Shown here: piece after piece, positions 15,755-24,166 of the stretch
Layout: each line of letters begins with the position of its first letter
Numbering within the stretch: position 1 is the first letter of the stretch
From: JAUVDZ01 sp042568205
Lineage (GTDB): Bacteria; Patescibacteriota; Gracilibacteria; UBA1369; PNNO01
Length of the DNA: 64,000 bases
Assembly (NCBI GenBank): GCA_042568205.1
Contig: JBHPJE010000005.1
Coordinates: forward strand, 1-64,000
Direction: 5' to 3'
Made by a program: the position numbers and the translations under genes
The notes under the pieces: generated by a model
What the model was told of the DNA's origin: nothing
Database searches by the model: none
The model's input: only the letters and a program-made list of their open reading frames with translations

Positions 15755-15784
15755 CCCCACCCTCTTCCCAAACCCCAAAAATCA

Positions 15785-15793
15785 TGGTATAAT
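15785..15793 (+). promoter_or_regulatory. extended -10 promoter giving a leaderless mRNA
   Basis: TGG followed by TATAAT (15788-15793). A start site 6-7 bases further falls on ATG 15800, so the cyclase mRNA would have no 5' leader. No good -35 is seen. Confidence 0.6.
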
Positions 15794-15799
15794 AATACA

Positions 15800-17743
15800 A
15801 TGCAAAAAATATACAAAAAAATCGCTATAAGCCTCGCAATTGGCGCCCTAGCAGCAATCATAGCTATCGCGCTATCTATTGTAAATCCTTTAAATAATTG
15901 GCATTTAAAACTCGCTGACTCACTTTATACTCAACAAAATCCTTCTGATCAAATTGTAATAATTGCTATTGATGAAAAGTCTATTTCAAGCGAAGAACTC
16001 GGACGCTTTTATGATTGGCCGCGAACAAATCATGTTCAAGTTCTCGATAATCTTCAAAATACAAAGGCTATTGGAATCGATCTTTTTTTCACTGAGGAAC
16101 AAGAGACCATAACGCGCCAAGAACTTTTAAAAACACAAAATCTTGAAATTTATGATCCTTTTCTTTCTCATCCAAATGATCTAAAACTCGCAGAAGCTCT
16201 AAATGATAAAACTACAATTGCGCGAATTGAACAGGATCCAAACTTGAAAATATTTGAAGAGAAAGCCAATATCGGCACCGTGAATATAGCTGCTGATGCA
16301 GATGGAATTGTAAGACGCATGAATCCAAAAGACTCATTCGCCTCGGTTATCAGCGGTGTGAATCCACCTCAAGAAGAAATGCTTATCAATTATTTTGGGG
16401 ATCCGAATTCATATAAAAGGATCTCTTATTCTGATGTTTATAATGGAAATCACGACCCGCAAGAGCTCCAGGACAAAATCGCTTTAATCGGCATAACAAC
16501 GCCAAAAGTAGCACAAGACCACAAGCCAACTCCAAAAAATACAGCTCAACCAATGCCAGGAATTGAAATTCATGCGAATGCAATTCAAACGATGATGGAC
16601 GGAGAATACATTGAAAATCAGTCAACAACTTCACAAATTGCAATCATAGTCGCTATCTCATTAATACTCGCTTTAGCCCTGTCCTTCTTAAATATCTGGA
16701 TCGGAATCGGAGTAACGGTTGCAGTCTCGACAATTTATTATGGATCCGCTCACCTCGCATATAATAATGGATTAATCCTTAATTTGATCTACCCATTTAT
16801 AGCAATCGCACTTACTTATTTTGGAGTAATTTTGTACAGATATTTTGCAGAATTACGCGAGAAAAAGTACGTAAAAGGCGCATTTGGACGGTATTTAAGT
16901 CCATCAGTAATGTCGTCAGTTTTGGACAATCCAGAACATTTACATTTAGGAGGGACCAAGCGAGAAGTCACTGTTTTCTTCACAGATATTAAAGGCTTCA
17001 CAACAATCTCAGAACAATTTGAACCAGAAATTTTGATAGGAATAGTGAACGAATATCTAACTGCAATGACCGACATAGTTATGCAAAACGAAGGCACTTT
17101 GGACAAATATGTAGGAGACGCGATTGTGGCTTATTTCGGCGCTCCAATCGACCAACCAGACCATGCAAAACGCGCTTGCGAAACAGCCCTACAAATGAGA
17201 GAAAAACTAGCAGAATTAAATACAAAATGGAAAACAGAAGGAAAGCCTGAACTCGACTTCAGAGTCGGAATCAATACAGGACAAGTAATCGTCGGTAACG
17301 TTGGATCAGAAAAAAGATTCGACTATACAATAATGGGCGACGAAGTAAATTTAGGATCAAGATTAGAAGGCGCAAATAAAAAATACTCGACCAACATTAT
17401 GATTTCAGAATCAACTCGCATGGTTGTCGGAAATGGCTACGACATGCGGGAATTAGACATTTTGAAAGTTAAAGGAAAACAAAAACCAGTGCGAGTTTTT
17501 GAATTAATGGCAAGGCCAGGAATGCTTAGCGAAATCGGCCGAAATCTAATGGCTCCATATAATAAAGGTCTGGAGCTATACCGCGCGCGAAAATTTGACC
17601 TTGCAGTCGGCGAATTCGATAAAGCTCTACGAATTTACGCAGAAGACGGCCCTTCTAAAATATACAAACAACGCTGCGAAGTACTGCGAGATTACCCTCC
17701 GCACGATGATTGGGATGGCGTGTTTGAGATGCATACGAAATAG
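15800..17743 (+). CDS. CHASE2-domain adenylate cyclase
   Basis: Residues about 10-30 are a membrane span; an extracytoplasmic CHASE2 sensor (about 35-270; DQIVIIAIDEKSIS, YDWPR, KAIGIDLFF) and three more spans (about 275-350) follow. Residues 385-560 are a class III nucleotidyl cyclase domain: FFTDIKGFT and GDAIVAYFGAP give the two metal-binding Asp, DKYVGD supplies Lys, and DYTIMGDEVNLGSRLEGANK carries the Asp and Asn-Arg of an adenylate-specific active site. All key residues are present, so it should make cAMP from ATP. The last 70 residues form a TPR-like helical pair. Length (647 aa) is usual for the CHASE2-cyclase group. No cAMP receptor is in the window. Confidence 0.92.
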   Translation: MQKIYKKIAISLAIGALAAIIAIALSIVNPLNNWHLKLADSLYTQQNPSDQIVIIAIDEKSISSEELGRFYDWPRTNHVQVLDNLQNTKAIGIDLFFTEEQETITRQELLKTQNLEIYDPFLSHPNDLKLAEALNDKTTIARIEQDPNLKIFEEKANIGTVNIAADADGIVRRMNPKDSFASVISGVNPPQEEMLINYFGDPNSYKRISYSDVYNGNHDPQELQDKIALIGITTPKVAQDHKPTPKNTAQPMPGIEIHANAIQTMMDGEYIENQSTTSQIAIIVAISLILALALSFLNIWIGIGVTVAVSTIYYGSAHLAYNNGLILNLIYPFIAIALTYFGVILYRYFAELREKKYVKGAFGRYLSPSVMSSVLDNPEHLHLGGTKREVTVFFTDIKGFTTISEQFEPEILIGIVNEYLTAMTDIVMQNEGTLDKYVGDAIVAYFGAPIDQPDHAKRACETALQMREKLAELNTKWKTEGKPELDFRVGINTGQVIVGNVGSEKRFDYTIMGDEVNLGSRLEGANKKYSTNIMISESTRMVVGNGYDMRELDILKVKGKQKPVRVFELMARPGMLSEIGRNLMAPYNKGLELYRARKFDLAVGEFDKALRIYAEDGPSKIYKQRCEVLRDYPPHDDWDGVFEMHTK

Positions 17744-17744
17744 C

Positions 17745-17773
17745 TTGACTTTTTATCTAAAATATGTCACAAT
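17745..17773 (+). promoter_or_regulatory. promoter of the SLH-like lipoprotein gene, with leader hairpin
   Basis: TTGACT (17745-17750), 17 bases, TGT then CACAAT (17768-17773). A leader hairpin CAGGGT-TATATT-ACCCTG follows at 17802-17819. Confidence 0.55.
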
Positions 17774-17874
17774 TCACCTCTTGATAGGCTCTTTGGCAAA
17801 TCAGGGTTATATTACCCTGGAACGGAAACACACACCCTTATTAGCGCATTAGGACGCGCCAAAACGAGGATACG

Positions 17875-18900
17875 ATGAAAACCATGAAGATGATCGCAGT
17901 GCTGTTCTTGCTTGTTTCTGTCGGCTGCGGATCGCGCAGCGTCGGTCACAACAACAACGTGAACGACAATAACACCAACGAGAACACGAACGTCAACGAC
18001 AACACTAACGTCAACACCAACACCGGCCCCGAGTGCCTCACCTTCCGCATCATGGTCAATGACACAGTGGAGGAAGAGCTCGAGTATGAGCAAGACTTCA
18101 CTCGTCCCTGTCTGCTCGACTACCTGGACGTCGAAATCAGCCCCGAATGGCACCGTCTGTGTCACAACATGATGATCCTGGCTGACATCAGAGCCCCGCA
18201 AGAAGGCTACCCCGACGGCACGCTCAAGCCGGACGAATGCATGCTTAAGGCTGAGGTCTGGCACATGCAACTCCGTACCCTCGGCCTCATCATGTTCCCA
18301 CAAGGTGCACCTGGTGACGACGTGGACCAGAGCGACTGGTACGCCGGCGCCATCGGCAACTTCGCCCGCAAAGGCTTCATCACGCCCGATGATGACAACA
18401 TGGTCTACCCCGCCGACATCATGACCCTGGAGGAATGGAACGTCTGGAAATCGCATATGATCGCCTGGCTCAACATGGGCCTCATCCGCATCGACTTTCT
18501 GGAAGTCCTGCTGACCTCCCTGCTGAGCGGACCCACCTACGACGTGCTCGACTGCGTCAGTGAGGAATTCGACGACATCGAAACGAACTCATTCGAGTGC
18601 GTGCTCACCAACACCGCTATTGACTACGGTCTAATTGACGGCTACCAGATGAGCTTCCGACCCCTCGACTCACTCAACTGGGCTGAGATGGTGAAGATGT
18701 CGATGCAAGCGAAGAACATCCCCGACTCCGAAAACTTCACCTGCTGGAATCACTGCGACGAAGGCGAATGGTACTGCGGATCGATTAACGCAGCCTGCGA
18801 ACTAGGCCTGCTTCCTCCCGGCCTCACCAACGCTGGCGACATCCCCACCCGCCTCGAAGCGTTCAGGTTCCTCCAGCTGATGGAGATGCTGAACCTCTAG
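17875..18900 (+). CDS. GC-rich lipoprotein with S-layer-homology-like repeats
   Basis: The signal peptide MKTMKMIAVLFLLVSVGC ends in a lipobox (V-G-C). Then comes a tether of about 30 residues made almost only of Asn, Thr, Val and Asp (HNNNVNDNNTNENTNVND). The domain behind it contains SLH-like units: EGYPDGTLKPDECMLKAEVW, then DWYAGAIGNFARKGFITPDD, and LIDGYQMSFRPLDSLNWAEM. SLH domains bind cell-wall polymers; here the protein would be held by a lipid and could also bind wall glycans. Ten or more cysteines suggest disulfides. It is GC-rich with a GAGG ribosome binding site 6 bases before the ATG. Confidence 0.75.
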   Translation: MKTMKMIAVLFLLVSVGCGSRSVGHNNNVNDNNTNENTNVNDNTNVNTNTGPECLTFRIMVNDTVEEELEYEQDFTRPCLLDYLDVEISPEWHRLCHNMMILADIRAPQEGYPDGTLKPDECMLKAEVWHMQLRTLGLIMFPQGAPGDDVDQSDWYAGAIGNFARKGFITPDDDNMVYPADIMTLEEWNVWKSHMIAWLNMGLIRIDFLEVLLTSLLSGPTYDVLDCVSEEFDDIETNSFECVLTNTAIDYGLIDGYQMSFRPLDSLNWAEMVKMSMQAKNIPDSENFTCWNHCDEGEWYCGSINAACELGLLPPGLTNAGDIPTRLEAFRFLQLMEMLNL

Positions 18901-18961
18901 CGCGAAGCGCCCCCCTGTGTTTCCCTCCTATAACACCTGTCTGCCTCCCTACCAAAAAAGA

Positions 18962-18986
18962 CCCGCCATCAGAAATGATCGGCGGG
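18962..18986 (-). terminator. terminator of efp, possibly bidirectional
   Basis: CCCGCCATCA-GAAA-TGATCGGCGGG with one bulge. On the minus strand it is followed by TCTTTTTT, about 20 bases after the efp stop. It may also stop transcripts from the SLH-like gene. Confidence 0.75.
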
Positions 18987-19005
18987 CTCTTCAATATATA
19001 TTAAT

Positions 19006-19563
19006 CTAAGCTCTTTCCACGTAATCCCCAGTATCTGTATTCACTCGCACTTTTTCACCTTCAGCTATAAATAAGGGTACTTGAATCACTTTTCCAGAAT
19101 CCAAAGTTGCAGCCTTTTTTCCACCACTAACTGTATCCCCTTTAACTCCAGGTGTTGTTTCAACAACTTCAAACACCATTTTTGGAGGTAATTCGATTGA
19201 AATCATAGTTCCTTCAAAAAACACACCATCAACTGTTGATCCATCTAACAAATACTCAACCGAGCCCTCAATAACGTCTAAAGCAACCTCGAATTGCTCG
19301 TATGTTGATTCATCCATAAAAAAGGCTGCAGAGTCGTCTTTGTATAAATATTGAACCTTGCCGCGATTAACCTGCGCTATTTCAAAATTTTCACCAGATA
19401 AGAAAGTTTTATCTAAAGTTGCACCTGTTTTAACGTTCTTTAATTTCGACTTCATAACCGGCTTTTGGGCTTCTTTTCGCTTAAATTCGCTCCAGGTAAT
19501 AATATAAGGATCACCATTTAATTTAACAATTCGGCCTTTTGTAAGATCAGTAAGATTTCCCAT
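19006..19563 (-). CDS. efp: translation elongation factor P
   Basis: ATG 19563 gives MGNLTDLTKGRIVKLNGDPY, the normal EF-P start; the open frame extends upstream without coding character. The 185-residue protein has the N-terminal KOW-like domain (with KLKNVKTGATLDKTF), the central OB domain and the C-terminal OB domain (GDTVSGGKKAATLDSGKVIQ, VRVNTDTGDYVERA). EF-P enters the ribosomal E site to relieve stalls at proline runs. Oddly, the loop that normally reads PGKG, where Lys or Arg is modified, here reads FKRKEAQKP, so the usual tip residue is not obvious. No EpmA or EarP is nearby. Confidence 0.93.
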   Translation of the reverse strand: MGNLTDLTKGRIVKLNGDPYIITWSEFKRKEAQKPVMKSKLKNVKTGATLDKTFLSGENFEIAQVNRGKVQYLYKDDSAAFFMDESTYEQFEVALDVIEGSVEYLLDGSTVDGVFFEGTMISIELPPKMVFEVVETTPGVKGDTVSGGKKAATLDSGKVIQVPLFIAEGEKVRVNTDTGDYVERA

Positions 19564-19764
19564 GATTTGATAGTTAATTGCATGGGAAATATATAGAAAT
19601 AAGCGGAAAAATGCAAATTTGCCCCAGGTATGGCAGGCATAACTGTTTACCACGCAATAACAGTTACGATAAATATTACAACACAAACCGCACAACGCTG
19701 CAACATATAGAGGTAATGGAAATTAAGCATTTGCCTTGTAAGAGATGAATAGACAGAATGACCC

Positions 19765-19793
19765 TTGACAAGTTGGTAGAAATTTGTTATAAA
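19765..19793 (+). promoter_or_regulatory. sigma-70 promoter of the ECF sigma operon
   Basis: TTGACA (19765-19770), 17 bases, TATAAA (19788-19793). The rest of the 270-base gap between efp and the sigma gene shows no gene. Confidence 0.7.
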
Positions 19794-19833
19794 TAGTACC
19801 TTTTTGTATAAACGCAAACTAAGGCCAGTATTT

Positions 19834-20412
19834 ATGACAAATGCACAAGACCTAGAACAAGAAAAACGTCTTATTGAGGCGGCACAGCAGGATCCCGATG
19901 GGTTCCTGGATCTGTATGACAAATATTTCGACCAAATATATAGATATATCTATAGAAGAGTTGGTGGAGATAAAGACGTCGCACATGATATTGGCAGCCA
20001 AACTTTCCTTGATGCACTTGAAAACATCAAATCTTTTACGTTTCAAGGCTATCCTTTCTCTTCATGGCTATATAAAATCGCACATAATAATGTAATTAAG
20101 TGGTATCGAAAGACTAATAAACGTCAACATGTACCTTTAGACGAAGCATATAATCTAAGTGACAAAACTCAAGATACAAAAGGCGAAATGGAAGGTGTAC
20201 TAGCACAGGAACAAATTAATGAAATGATGCAGAAACTGGACATGGAAGAACAAGAAATTTTGAGACTAAAATTCTTTGAAGGACTATCTAACATAGAGAT
20301 CGCGGATATTATGGGATTATCCGTTTCAAATATTGGTGTGAAAGTATTTAGAACTCTCAAGAAAGCAAAAGGTCTTCTCCCAACTAAACATGATTTAAAA
20401 CAATTTAATTAA
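19834..20412 (+). CDS. ECF-type RNA polymerase sigma factor
   Basis: The 192-residue protein starting at ATG 19834 has region 2 (FLDLYDKYFDQIYRYIYRRV, DIGSQTFLDALENI, FSSWLYKIAHNNVIKWYRK) and region 4 (EEQEILRLKFFEGLSNIEIA, MGLSVSNIGVKVFRTLKKAK), without region 3, as in group 4 extracytoplasmic-function sigma factors. It redirects RNA polymerase to a regulon set by an envelope signal. One base after its stop begins a membrane protein that is probably its anti-sigma factor. An AAGG 9-10 bases before the ATG is a weak ribosome binding site. Confidence 0.88.
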   Translation: MTNAQDLEQEKRLIEAAQQDPDGFLDLYDKYFDQIYRYIYRRVGGDKDVAHDIGSQTFLDALENIKSFTFQGYPFSSWLYKIAHNNVIKWYRKTNKRQHVPLDEAYNLSDKTQDTKGEMEGVLAQEQINEMMQKLDMEEQEILRLKFFEGLSNIEIADIMGLSVSNIGVKVFRTLKKAKGLLPTKHDLKQFN

Positions 20413-20413
20413 T

Positions 20414-21553
20414 ATGGATAAAAACTACTTTAGCGACATAACGGAACTGTTCATTAAAGCGAAAAAGGCTGAAAATATTGATGTGAATCCTCACAGCAAA
20501 GCAGCAATTCGTGAAATGCTCGCGTACAAAGTTGATGAAATAAAATCTGCTGAAGAAGCACCTGAAAAAGGATTCTTCTCTAAGTGGAAATTCCAACTTG
20601 TAGGTGTTCCTGCATCAGTATTTGCTGTATTTATGGTAGTTTTTGCTTTCCAAAATCTTCAAATCACAATGCCAAAAGAAGATTTTGCTCCAACAACAGC
20701 TTCTGAGGTTGCTACTTCAGAATCTATTTTTGGTGAAACAGAATTAACTGAAGATGTGGATACTCCTGTAATTGAAGATCTCCCAACTGAAGTTAAAGAA
20801 TCTAAACCAAAACCTGAACTTTTAGTTATTAATTATGGAGAAACAACTAAAACTGGAGGCGGATATGTACCTCCTTCATATACTCAACCTGTTGTTCAAC
20901 CAGTTGAAACAACAGTTGAATCAGCGGTTGAGCCAGTGCCTACTCATAAACCTTATGTAGCTCCAGTTTCAACTCCAACATATATTGCACCTGATAAACA
21001 AACGGAGGAAAAGGAAACAACAACTAAACCTGGAGTATCAACAGGTGGCGCATTCTCTGTATACACTCCAACTGAATCAAATGATACATACACTCCACCT
21101 GCAACAGAATATACAGCTCCACAAACTGCACCTACTTTTGATATTTACACACCAACAACTGAAAATGGATATACAATGATAAGCGATGACTCATTAGACT
21201 TAGGCGAAATTCCTAGAATCCCGCTTCCTGAAGTTGATATTCCACAATACGATTTTAATCCAAATGATGTAAATAGTATGATGGATGGAAATATTCCTTT
21301 ACCTAAAACAAATGCTCCAGAAGAAGGAGGCACTGTTAATGAATTTAGAAATCCTTTTAATCCTCTTGTTCATACATTTGATGCAGAGGCTTTGAATACA
21401 ATTGAAAAACCTGATACTCTGGACAACGTAAATGTTCACTATTTAAATAGAGATCAAGCAGCAGTTGAAGTTAATGATGATGATGGGTCAACGAGATGGT
21501 ATATGTTTGAAGATAGAGGTGGAAGCTGGACAGTTACGCAGAAATTCGATTAA
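20414..21553 (+). CDS. single-span membrane protein, probable anti-sigma factor
   Basis: The 379-residue protein has a short cytoplasmic N-terminus (about 60 residues, helical, charged), one membrane span (about 61-79) and a long outer part rich in Pro, Thr, Tyr and Glu (YTPPATEYTAPQTAPTFDIY). This end is low complexity up to about residue 290, then a small domain closes the protein (VHYLNRDQAAVEVNDDDGST). No zinc-binding HxxxCxxC anti-sigma motif is present. The role is inferred from its place directly behind the ECF sigma gene and its one-span topology. Confidence 0.6.
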   Translation: MDKNYFSDITELFIKAKKAENIDVNPHSKAAIREMLAYKVDEIKSAEEAPEKGFFSKWKFQLVGVPASVFAVFMVVFAFQNLQITMPKEDFAPTTASEVATSESIFGETELTEDVDTPVIEDLPTEVKESKPKPELLVINYGETTKTGGGYVPPSYTQPVVQPVETTVESAVEPVPTHKPYVAPVSTPTYIAPDKQTEEKETTTKPGVSTGGAFSVYTPTESNDTYTPPATEYTAPQTAPTFDIYTPTTENGYTMISDDSLDLGEIPRIPLPEVDIPQYDFNPNDVNSMMDGNIPLPKTNAPEEGGTVNEFRNPFNPLVHTFDAEALNTIEKPDTLDNVNVHYLNRDQAAVEVNDDDGSTRWYMFEDRGGSWTVTQKFD

Positions 21554-21562
21554 ACTCAGGTG

Positions 21563-22171
21563 ATGCAAAAACTGTTAATTGCAACTACAAACATAGGCAA
21601 ATTTGGTGAGATCAAGGAAGTTATAGGCGACCTTGATTTTGAGTTATATCATCTACATTTTGAGGATTTTGCTAAGGAGATGGAAGCAGATGATTTTGAC
21701 GAAACCGGCGATACTTTTGAAGAAAACGCTGAACAAAAAGCAGTGCATTATCATGAGCTTTTTGGTATACCAACTATTGGTGAGGATTCAGGAATTATTG
21801 TGGATGCTTTAAAGGGCGAACTTGGAGTTAAAACACGAAGATGGGGCGCAGGAGCTGAAGCAAGCGATGAAGAATGGATCGAGCATTTTATGAAAGTTAT
21901 GGAAGGGAAAGAAGTGCGAACTGCACGGTTTGTTTGCTGCGCAGCATTTATTGATGGACCAGCTGAAGTTGTGATGTTTAGAGGAGAGACCGAAGGAGAA
22001 ATCACACACAAATTAGAAGCACCTTTGATGCCAGGGATCCCTTTAAGTTCATGTTTTAGGCCAAAAGGATGCGACAAAGTATATTCAGCCTTAAGTGAAG
22101 CTGAAAAAAATCAACTAAGTCATAGAGGAAAAGCTTTTCATGAATTAAAAAACCTCCTCATAAACCTTTAA
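21563..22171 (+). CDS. rdgB: RdgB/HAM1-family XTP/dITP pyrophosphatase
   Basis: The protein of about 202 residues starts LLIATTNIGKFGEIKEV (the T-x-N-x-G-K nucleotide-binding motif) and has GEDSGIIVDAL, the metal-binding acidic motif of the family. The C-terminus has SHRGKAFHEL. HAM1/RdgB proteins hydrolyse XTP, dITP and ITP to the monophosphates, clearing damaged purines from the pool. The start could be GTG 21560 or ATG 21563. Its last 27 bases overlap the convergent glycosyltransferase gene. It follows the putative anti-sigma gene by 9 bases and may be in the same operon. Confidence 0.88.
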   Translation: MQKLLIATTNIGKFGEIKEVIGDLDFELYHLHFEDFAKEMEADDFDETGDTFEENAEQKAVHYHELFGIPTIGEDSGIIVDALKGELGVKTRRWGAGAEASDEEWIEHFMKVMEGKEVRTARFVCCAAFIDGPAEVVMFRGETEGEITHKLEAPLMPGIPLSSCFRPKGCDKVYSALSEAEKNQLSHRGKAFHELKNLLINL

Positions 22172-23320
22172 AGTATCGTCAGCGTATTTTTGCCATGAAT
22201 ATTTTTCTGCCTGTTTCAAACCACGAGCAACTAATTTGTCATAAAGCGCTTCATCTGAATGCAACTGTTCAATCGCATCAGCGATACTCGTTGGACTAGT
22301 CGGATTTGCATAAACCGCAGCGTCGCCGAGAGCTTCTGGCAAACTTGCACGATCTGAAGACACAACTGGAGTTCCGCATGCCATAGCCTCTAAAGGCGGC
22401 AATCCAAACCCTTCGTAGAGTGATGGGAACACAAAAATATGAGCCATGTTATAAAATGCCACTAGCTCCTCATCTGGCACATTTCGAATAATATGAACAC
22501 TCCCTCCAAGTCCCATTTTGGTGATTTTTCGCGACAGAGAGTCAATTCCACCCTTTAAAGTTGTGTAACCAACTAGCAGCAAATGAGTATCCATGTGCTT
22601 ACCCCTAAACAGTTTAAAGGCTTGTAGAAGCTTACTTACGTTCTTGCGTTTTAAGTCTAAGGCTCCCACATATAATAAATATTTGCGGTCAGCAGACAAT
22701 CCTCGATTATGATAAAACGAATCCGGAGCTTCTTCTTCAATCTTAAACTGAGCCTGAATCGGAGGATATGCAACTGCAATTTTTTTCTCATCAATTTTTA
22801 GATATTTCATTATGTCTTTTTTTGTATATTCAGAATTCGCAATGATCTTTTCTGCCTTATTCATGCCCTTATAAGCCCATTTTGCAAACCACCTGAACTT
22901 TGCTGAAGTCTCACCCTTCATTGCCAGCGGAATAACATCAAGACAACTGACAACAGTTTTTTTGCCAGGCAAATAATTTAACATGAAAGCTTCTTCTCCA
23001 AACATAATATGCTTCACGCGATCTTTTTTAAAATCCTCTTTAAAATAAAAAGGATGATAAAAATGATTCAACAAATGTCGCCAAATTGAATATTTACGAC
23101 CTTTCAAAGGATACAAATAACGAATTTCAAAATTCACTTTATCCTCAAGTCGCTTAAAGAAAGGCCCTTCGTAGTGCCTTTTATAACCCGTTTTCGTCTT
23201 GTCGTCGCCGGTTTCAACGAAATTTTTCTCTCCAATAAAAAGAGTAACCGGAATTCTGCTTAAACATGCGCCTGAGCGAAGCGAAGCGGATGGTTTAGTA
23301 CGCATAGCGTTGTCAGTCAT
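22145..23320 (-). CDS. GT4-type glycosyltransferase
   Basis: The C-terminal half has the GT-B signature of family GT4: KKIAVAYPPI, RKYLLYVGALDLKRKNVSKL, VFPSLYEGFGLPPLEAMACG, TPVVSSDRASLPEALGDAAV, in which the E-x-x-x-G-x-P-x-x-E-A-M-A-C-G element binds the sugar nucleotide. It would transfer a sugar from a nucleotide donor onto a glycan or lipid acceptor at the membrane. The first 25 residues (MTDNAMRTKPSASLRSGACL) look unlike the rest; the DNA there (23255-23305) is a palindromic repeat-like sequence, so the true conserved part may begin near VTLFIGEKNF. The acceptor is unknown. Confidence 0.85.
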   Translation of the reverse strand: MTDNAMRTKPSASLRSGACLSRIPVTLFIGEKNFVETGDDKTKTGYKRHYEGPFFKRLEDKVNFEIRYLYPLKGRKYSIWRHLLNHFYHPFYFKEDFKKDRVKHIMFGEEAFMLNYLPGKKTVVSCLDVIPLAMKGETSAKFRWFAKWAYKGMNKAEKIIANSEYTKKDIMKYLKIDEKKIAVAYPPIQAQFKIEEEAPDSFYHNRGLSADRKYLLYVGALDLKRKNVSKLLQAFKLFRGKHMDTHLLLVGYTTLKGGIDSLSRKITKMGLGGSVHIIRNVPDEELVAFYNMAHIFVFPSLYEGFGLPPLEAMACGTPVVSSDRASLPEALGDAAVYANPTSPTSIADAIEQLHSDEALYDKLVARGLKQAEKYSWQKYADDTLKVYEEVF

Positions 23321-23386
23321 TTTTTTTAAAACAATTGCACTTCAGAGTATAACATATTAAAATATCGTGGAACTAACTTGATCGAT

Positions 23387-23734
23387 ATGCCTCCAAGAAT
23401 TGGAATGAAAGACTTAAGAGAGTGCAAAACTTTCCTTAAAAATCCAGATACTGAAACGCCTAAAATTCTACAAACTTTAGAAATAAGAGAAATTAGGCTA
23501 CTATTGCAGGCAGCTGCAGAATCAATAATTTTAGATGATAATCCTGATGAAATGCGAGCTTTACAAGGAATGCTTGTACTAATCAATGATAAATATCCAC
23601 TTAATAAACATGAAGAATCCCCTACAAGATGTAAAGAAACGTTTAGAAAAGGAGCGCCAGAACAATGGCAACAAGTACTGGACAATCGATCACGAAACCG
23701 GACAGTTTTTATACAACCTGATAGTAAAAAATGA
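23387..23734 (+). CDS. hypothetical small protein overlapping the next gene
   Basis: Starting at ATG 23387 (MPPRIGMKDLRECKTFLKNP), the ORF encodes 115 residues. Up to about residue 80 (LVLINDKYPLNKHEE) it has the helical, charged look of a real protein. The last 38 residues lie inside the methyltransferase gene in another frame and look like out-of-frame sequence (SRNRTVFIQPDSKK). Either the gene truly overlaps its neighbour by 125 bases or its original stop was lost. TTG 23378 is an alternative start. No family is recognised. Confidence 0.45.
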   Translation: MPPRIGMKDLRECKTFLKNPDTETPKILQTLEIREIRLLLQAAAESIILDDNPDEMRALQGMLVLINDKYPLNKHEESPTRCKETFRKGAPEQWQQVLDNRSRNRTVFIQPDSKK

Positions 23735-24164
23735 TTATAAAAAAATCCTTGAAATAGGAACTTCTATTGGATATAGCGGTCTTTGGTTTGCAAAAGCCCT
23801 TCGGGAAACAGGCGGCAAACTTTACACAGTTGAATCAAATAACGAGCGCTATGAAATAGCCCGTGAAAATTTTAGCGAAGCTGAAGTTTTAGATATTGTG
23901 AAGCAATTAAAAGGCCATGCTCCTGATGTTCCGATCCCGGACATGGTTGATTTTCTCTTTCTGGATGCCACAAAATTCGAATATAAATATTATTTGTCGA
24001 CTTATTTATTTCACATGAAAAAAGGTGGCATGATTGTTGCAGACAATGCAATAAGCCATGCTGAAGATATGAAAGTTTACATCGACATGGTTAATAATTC
24101 AGACCAACTCGAAACCAAATTAGTAGAACTTGGCACGGGTCTTCTTGTTTCCAAGATTAAGTGA
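23610..24164 (+). CDS. class I SAM-dependent O-methyltransferase
   Basis: ATG 23610 gives MKNPLQDVKKRLEKERQNNG, the normal start of the caffeoyl-CoA/catechol O-methyltransferase-like family (Methyltransf_3/24). Motif I is ILEIGTSIGYSGLWFAKAL, motif II LYTVESNNERYEIARENF, and the acidic motif VDFLFLDATKFEYKYYL. The 184 residues fill one Rossmann-fold domain. The GTSIGYS loop binds S-adenosylmethionine; the acceptor is not known. It ends in TGA and is followed by a hairpin that is better formed on the other strand. Confidence 0.85.
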   Translation: MKNPLQDVKKRLEKERQNNGNKYWTIDHETGQFLYNLIVKNDYKKILEIGTSIGYSGLWFAKALRETGGKLYTVESNNERYEIARENFSEAEVLDIVKQLKGHAPDVPIPDMVDFLFLDATKFEYKYYLSTYLFHMKKGGMIVADNAISHAEDMKVYIDMVNNSDQLETKLVELGTGLLVSKIK

Positions 24165-24166
24165 AA

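Noticed and set aside
17595..17852. 85-codon ORF at the end of the cyclase gene
   Set aside because: It overlaps the conserved TPR-like end of the cyclase in another frame and reads through the promoter at 17745-17773.
23326..23685. Minus-strand ORF of 119 codons
   Set aside because: It is Ser/Leu/Ile-rich shadow sequence opposite the 23387 ORF, with no domain or ribosome binding site.
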